Shown: in pieces, positions 58,654 through 64,000 of the stretch
Layout: every line of letters starts with the position of its first letter
Numbering within the stretch: position 1 is the stretch's first letter
Assembly: GCA_947683425.1 (NCBI GenBank)
Contig: CANTUQ010000101.1
Coordinates: 28,667,001-28,731,000 of the forward strand
Direction of reading: 5' to 3'
Length of the DNA stretch: 64,000 nucleotides
Source: Excoecaria cochinchinensis
Taxonomy: Eukaryota > Streptophyta > Magnoliopsida > Malpighiales > Euphorbiaceae
Made by a program: the position numbers and the translations under genes
Notes under the pieces: generated by a model
Told to the model about the DNA's origin: nothing
Databases searched by the model: none
The model's input: the letters and a program-made list of their open reading frames with translations, nothing else

Positions 58654-61600
58654 ATGTGGCAGTTGTTTCTATTAAGCAAGATATTTAATGTTGAAGAAAA
58701 AGCCGAACATAAAGTAAATGGTTCAAATGGAGATCATGTAAATGCAAGAGAATGTTACCCTATTGGAGAATCATCAAGTGATAGTAAATGCCTAGATGCT
58801 GGATGTGGATGTTCCCACTTTGTTGAAGTAAGATTTGGCTTTATCCTTTCCTTTTTAAGGGTTTAAAACATTAACTGCAAAATGGAACTTAATTTTCTGA
58901 TAATTTATATTCATGTAGGTTCCTCACGTAAGCCAGCTGCACTCCTGGGATTGTGGCCTTGCTTGTGTTGTGATGGCTTTGAATACTGTTGGCATAAAAA
59001 ATTGCAGCATCCAGGCATTGGCACAGTTATGCCACACAACTAGGTCTGCTATGCTTCCTAAAATCACAACTTGAATTTCTATAAATTTATCGAATCAAAA
59101 TTTAGGTAGTTAACATGGATTCATTAGTCTATCTTATGTTGTAATGAACTTGTTTGCTGCTCTAAGCAGTTATACGTTGTGTCCATCCCTCAACCTATAC
59201 AGGTGGGTGTGTGGTGGGATCTTTTTCTTCCGCAATTAAGTACCACAAGTTCTTAAGAGTCAAACTTTTCTTATTCTATCTATTCCTGTTGACGCAGCAT
59301 AAGTTCATTTAAGAAATATTAAAACATTTTTCTTCAATTATCTCTGTATATTTGAATTTGTACTTGCAGTGATACAGATAAAAGCAAGATAGTACTCATT
59401 CCATTCCTTTTTATTTGTTATTTTTGAGTAAAATTTAAATTTCATTTATCTGTTATTTTTAAAAATTCAATGAAATTTATTTTTCTTTTTCCACTTTAAT
59501 TTTTGTCAATGTAAATTGACTAATTAGATTTAAGTTTGTATATTGAATTATTCAATTTTATTTTAAATTTAAATTTAATTAATATTTTTTAATTCTAGTA
59601 AAAATAATAAAAGTGATAAATAAAAAATAATGAAGTATGATATTAATGAAGTATGATATTATGAATCTAGATCATCAATGTGTGGAAGCATTGAATGCAA
59701 TCTGTTCTTAGATCCTTTGCAACTTCTTTTGTAGTCAATAATTGATTGGAACACTTCTGGGAAGTTGTTTTGGAAAATTATGGCTGCTTTAAGAGCCAGG
59801 TTAGTAATCTAAGCTTCTTGTGCAAAGGGAAATCATCATGGGGATTGCAGCATCAGGTTCTCAGCTAGTTCAACATAAAGCGTGGACAACATCACATCAT
59901 GTTGACCTAAAAGCATTACATGTCTACGTGTGTCTGACATCTGTCCTCTTGGCATTCGGTATTAGTGCAAAATGCTATCCTTACAGTTTCCTCTTCATGT
60001 TAGATTCCCATCAATGTTGAGCACTGTTGCGGTGAATAAAAGTCTTTAGGTCCAGATATTTCATATGAAGTAACAATAGCTTAGCATCCATAATCCTAGG
60101 AGTTCACAAGGGCTATCAATATGTATCGGAAGTGATTGGCGTGGAGAAGGGAAGATGATGAGAAAGCCAGTACGAGTTGCCATTTCTATTGCATCACATC
60201 AGCAGTCGCAGAAAGTGCTTCTATTCTAATTTGATATTCCAAGTCAATCACATGGCATTTCCTATGGATGCATAAGATATTGGCAAGAAGCAAGTGAAAA
60301 TGGATGGCATCATGGATCCGGACATGAAATTTGTTGTTTAGTATAGTAGTTATGCTGCATGGTGCTGTTGCTTCCCTTTTTTTTCTTCTTCTTTATTATT
60401 GTTATTGTTATTTTTATTTTTATCATCATAGGCTTATGAATTTTCCATTCAAGTGAAAGTAGACATGTTGTTCTATGGTAGTTTTCTGAGCTATTTGTCC
60501 TGAATCTCACTATTGGCTTTCTGTTTGCAGCATTTGGACTGTTGATCTAGCATATTTGCTGCAGAAGTTTTCCGTGAGGTTTTCCTATTTCACAGTAACG
60601 CTTGGAGCAAATCCAAATTACTCTGCAGAGACATACTACAAGGTGGTTCTCTGTTTTAATTACGTACTTTATATATATATATTTATATATTTATATATAT
60701 GTCATTGGTATTACTATCTCTTGCTCTTTGTCACAAGTTTATTCAATATTATCTTGTTGTAAAGCCTAGCCTATTATTTCTACAATCATGTGAATGGGTT
60801 TGTTCCATGCCAAGATCATTTATGATATTAGCAATTTTTTTTTTCCTTTGGTGGACTTATGTTAATCTGTTAACCTGTGCTATTGTCAATGTAATACCAA
60901 TAAAATCTAGTCTTGTGCAGGAGCAACTGCCTACTGATCTAGTGCGAGTTGACATGCTTTTTCAAAAAGCATGGGAGGAAGGGATTAATATACAGGTATA
61001 TCACATTCATAAGAAAGAATCAGATATAATAACATGTTTTGAAGTAAATCTTTTTTTCCATTTTGAAAATAATCGCAACAAGTTCATCTTCAGTGCATCT
61101 GTGAAACGTTGTGGAGATAACTAACTATAATATGGCATTCTGATCAAGTCAATCGAAAAACATGCATCAGCCTTTTTTTTTTTCCTCATTTTTCCATGAC
61201 AACAACTTTGTTTCTTTTAGATCACTTGGAAGTCTTGAAATTGTTGTTTTTCTTGAAACCAATATGATAGCTAAAACAGTAGGCGTTTTAGCAGATCAAT
61301 CAGAAAAATAAATATCTCTCGCAAACAAAATTTGATTTTTATTGTTATTTTGATACTACTTGTCTAAGTTTGTGAACCTTCCCCTTTAACAGTGCAGGTC
61401 TATCAATGAAAGAGAGGTTGCTCTCTTAATTTTATCGGGGAAATATATTGCAATTGCTTTGGTTGACCAGTACAAATTGAGGTATGATTTTCTGTGATGT
61501 CTTGCTTCTAATTTTTCTCACACGAATAACCCTCTCCTCTCACTGTATGGTGCTAGTATATACCCTTATTGTATCCGTAGTTTTGAACGTCTATTTTTGC

Positions 61601-63676
61601 TGCCTTTATCCTATTTTCTTTATTTATTTGGGTGGTTGATACTTGAAACCAAATGCTCGAGTTATTTTTGTGAATGAATTAATTCTTATGTTATAACAAT
61701 GGTGTAATGTCAACCTTCTTTGCTTAGATTTCATGCCTGTCGATCATGGGTGGAGGATTTTATTTTACCTGGTTCGAGTGGTAGCAATTCAAGCTATACA
61801 GGTGAGTTCTTTTTTCTTGTTTCCATTCTCCTATTTGTTAAGTTTAACAATGCAAAATGATTGCTGTTCATCTCCTGTATTGATAGCCTGAGGCAACAGA
61901 GCGCACATCATAGGGATGTTGAGCTAGTCTGTTAATGGTTACATAACTTATGTTTCTTTTTACCTTTTTATGTCATGTTACAGAGCGCTTAAGTTGATAT
62001 GGCATATTTGGTTCCACTTCAATCTTTGTTTGTAACATCGATAGGACGATTTCTGTACTTTTCCATACTTTGTAATGTCTTTGACTCTTCAAGATTTGTA
62101 ATTACATGAGTTCATAGCAGATATATTATGATGTAATACAAACTTTCTCAAGATACTTTACCTTCTGAATATTCATTGCATATTTCTTAATCTATCACTT
62201 CTGCTAATCACAACTTGCTTGACAAGTATACATTGGGAAGCTTGTTATTTATTTTTATTTAAGCACGGTATAGTTTGGTGACATCAGATCTTTTTTTCTT
62301 AACAGGTCACTATGTTCTGATATGTGGCTACGACGCTTGTGCAGATGAGTTTGAGATTCGAGATCCTGCCAGTACTAGGTAGGTATTTTCTTTCTTTAAT
62401 TCTTTCTGCCCTTATTACTGATAATAAACAAGTCCTTTACCGGCACATATACAATCCTTCTTCGAAGTAGCTTTATTATGTCCACTATTTCCATTACATC
62501 TGGATCGTGATGCCAAATGAAGTTATGAATAATTGCAACTGACAATACTTCAAAATGTGTAACAAATCTCTCCTTGTATTATATACTAAAAATCATTTCT
62601 TAGATTGATGTGCAAGTATCTGGAACAGGTCTCTGTATGGATTTCTAGCCTATTTGATTTGTCAAATTGCCGTGCCAATGTTTGATTTATCAAACTTATA
62701 TAGTTAGAAATAAGAGTTCAAATAGCCATGCCGTAACGTATTTTGTCTTTCCGAGTAAAAAATGAGAATATTTATGCTGGTGTTTACAAAATTTAATCCA
62801 AATTTCAGTAATGTACTATGACAGACTAAATTTGCAGATGATATAGAAATCATACTGAATCCCCTGCAATTATGCCCTACTAGTTTATCATGGTTGAGCT
62901 TCCTCGCCGTTAAAATTATTACTTATCAAAAGATTTAAGAGAAATAACAGTGACGTGGAACAGATAACTGTTGCCTTTTCTATTACATGCTGAAGAATGT
63001 ATTAACATTTTGGCTTCAAAAAATTGCATCTTCATTGTCTTTTCGTGGAGATTAATTTTGGGATAAAATGCAGGAAAACTGAGAGGATCTCATCAAAATG
63101 CCTTGAAGAAGCACGCAAATCCTTTGGTACCGATGAAGATCTTCTCTTGGTAAATTAATTTAATGGACTTTTGCCTTCTATTTTTTCATTGCATCAAATG
63201 GTGCCAACTTTTTAGAATTCAAAAGCTGCTATCTGATTAATGCTTGACCAAAGAAAATTGCTTTTGGCTAAGCTGAATCCGAATTGTAAGGCACCTCATT
63301 GTTGCAGGCTTAAAAGGACATCAATTAGTTCTATAATTTGATAAATAATGTTCAAGTCGTAGAGTGTATTTGGCTCGACGGATTGTCTTAAACTCTGTAA
63401 AAATTTTGCTGCTAACCTCATTTGAACACTACTATAAACACATTCACCTCTTTGCAGTTAAAAATCTGTATCAGATTTGGTGTTGAGCTAATTATAAGAC
63501 ATAAACAAGCAGCTCGATACATGAATTAAGTTGGCTTAAATGCGCATATTCATTAGCTGAACTCTTCTGATTATAAATCTTTTGGTTTCAATCTGTTTGT
63601 GCAGATATCTCTGGAGAAAAGCAATGAGCATAACATATCTTCCATTAATCTATCTCCGCAGATCAACATTTGTTGA
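58654..63676 (+). CDS. GC1: Guanylyl cyclase 1 family protein
   Basis: Nine coding exons: 58654-58827, 58919-59043, 60531-60642, 60921-60995, 61393-61481, 61728-61801, 62306-62378, 63074-63149 and 63605-63676. They total 870 nt (289 residues plus stop), all in frame with GT-AG. The start MWQLFLLSKI matches the N-terminus I recall for plant GC1. The family (GUCD1/Guanylate_cyc_2) is reported as a soluble guanylyl cyclase in plants. Yet the conserved residues seen here, C70 in SWDCGLAC, H218 in GHYVLICGYD and D236 in IRDPAS, have the layout of a papain/C39-like Cys-His-Asp triad. Exon 5 was begun at TGCAGG because the other AG gives a stop. Intron 2 (1.5 kb) has a possible MITE at about 59390-59640. 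Confidence 0.85.
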
Positions 63677-64000
63677 CATTTTATTCCCAACATAAGCTGA
63701 TAGTTGTTTGATTCTTTTGCATATATTGCTATGCTTGTGCATAGTATGTGTATAAAGGTGTTTGGTTGATTGGTAAATTAATTTTTCAAGCCATAAAATG
63801 TACATTATGATGTAATGATAACAAAGTTAAATTTGTTCTCATGTCAATCATACCAAGTTTGTTCTATTTTCATAAAGTGAATTTCTTCTATGACAACATT
63901 GTTCATTTTCAGCTCTCTTTTTTTTTTAAAGAGGCTTGAATATGAGAAGCTGCAGTTTGGAATCAATTTTACAACTGAAATATTCTCAAATGACCATTTT
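63677..64000. other. 3' flank of the GC1-like gene
   Basis: Probable 3'UTR and downstream DNA. No new gene is visible before the window ends. Confidence 0.4.

Noticed and set aside
59820..60020. 66-codon ORF in intron 2 of the GC1-like gene
   Set aside because: It adds no family-conserved residues between exons 2 and 3, which already join in frame.

Overview
This is AT-rich nuclear DNA of a flowering plant, most likely a eudicot. The evidence is spliced genes with GT-AG introns, plant-specific families (a PRONE-domain RopGEF, a DIR1-like lipid-transfer protein pair, a plant GC1-type protein), nuclear-type tRNA genes, and a dense load of plant transposable elements (Tat-lineage Ty3, Ty1/copia, CACTA, MULE, hAT-like and TRIM). 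I cannot name the species. There are no bacterial operons and no CRISPR array.

Layout. 1-1632: AT-rich flank opening with a block that recurs at 12031-12202. 1633-11798: a young Tat-lineage Ty3 retrotransposon. Its two 465-bp LTRs look identical and its gag-pol frame is open, and it carries a convergent three-exon antisense gene (8291-10800) with its own TATA box. Four ~43-bp tandem repeats lie between the two genes. 13286-13611: a small two-exon gene for a secreted six-cysteine peptide, missed by plain ORF calling. 13612-18598: no gene seen. 18599-30281: a nest of mobile elements. A MULE-like element with ~150-bp terminal inverted repeats carries a DOG1-like gene fragment. A decayed copia element (19701-30000) sits inside it, a CACTA element (23578-29057) sits inside the copia, and an exon of a malonyl-CoA-synthetase-like gene sits inside the CACTA.

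31.7-42.0 kb: a plant-conserved small protein gene and a DIR1-like LTP gene have been partly duplicated in tandem. The second copy is a broken version of the first gene plus a second intact LTP gene. Both LTP genes end in a 17-nt last exon, and one has a MITE in its intron. 42.0-46.6 kb: a MEE60-like membrane protein, tRNA-Asp(GTC), tRNA-Pro(AGG) and a seven-exon RopGEF. 46.6-57.6 kb: no gene recognised, but a TRIM, a SINE-like repeat, hAT-like MITEs and a long-inverted-repeat MITE. 57.6-63.7 kb: a plant guanylyl-cyclase-1 family gene with nine coding exons.

The host genes are unrelated single-copy genes apart from the duplicated pair, and nothing suggests they work as a cluster. The most unusual content is in the mobile elements: the spliced antisense gene of the Tat element, the three-deep nest with two captured host fragments, and a TRIM that shares its primer-binding site and terminal bases with the Tat element. 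All splice sites were chosen by eye from GT-AG signals, frame continuity and family recall. No alignment or database search was run.
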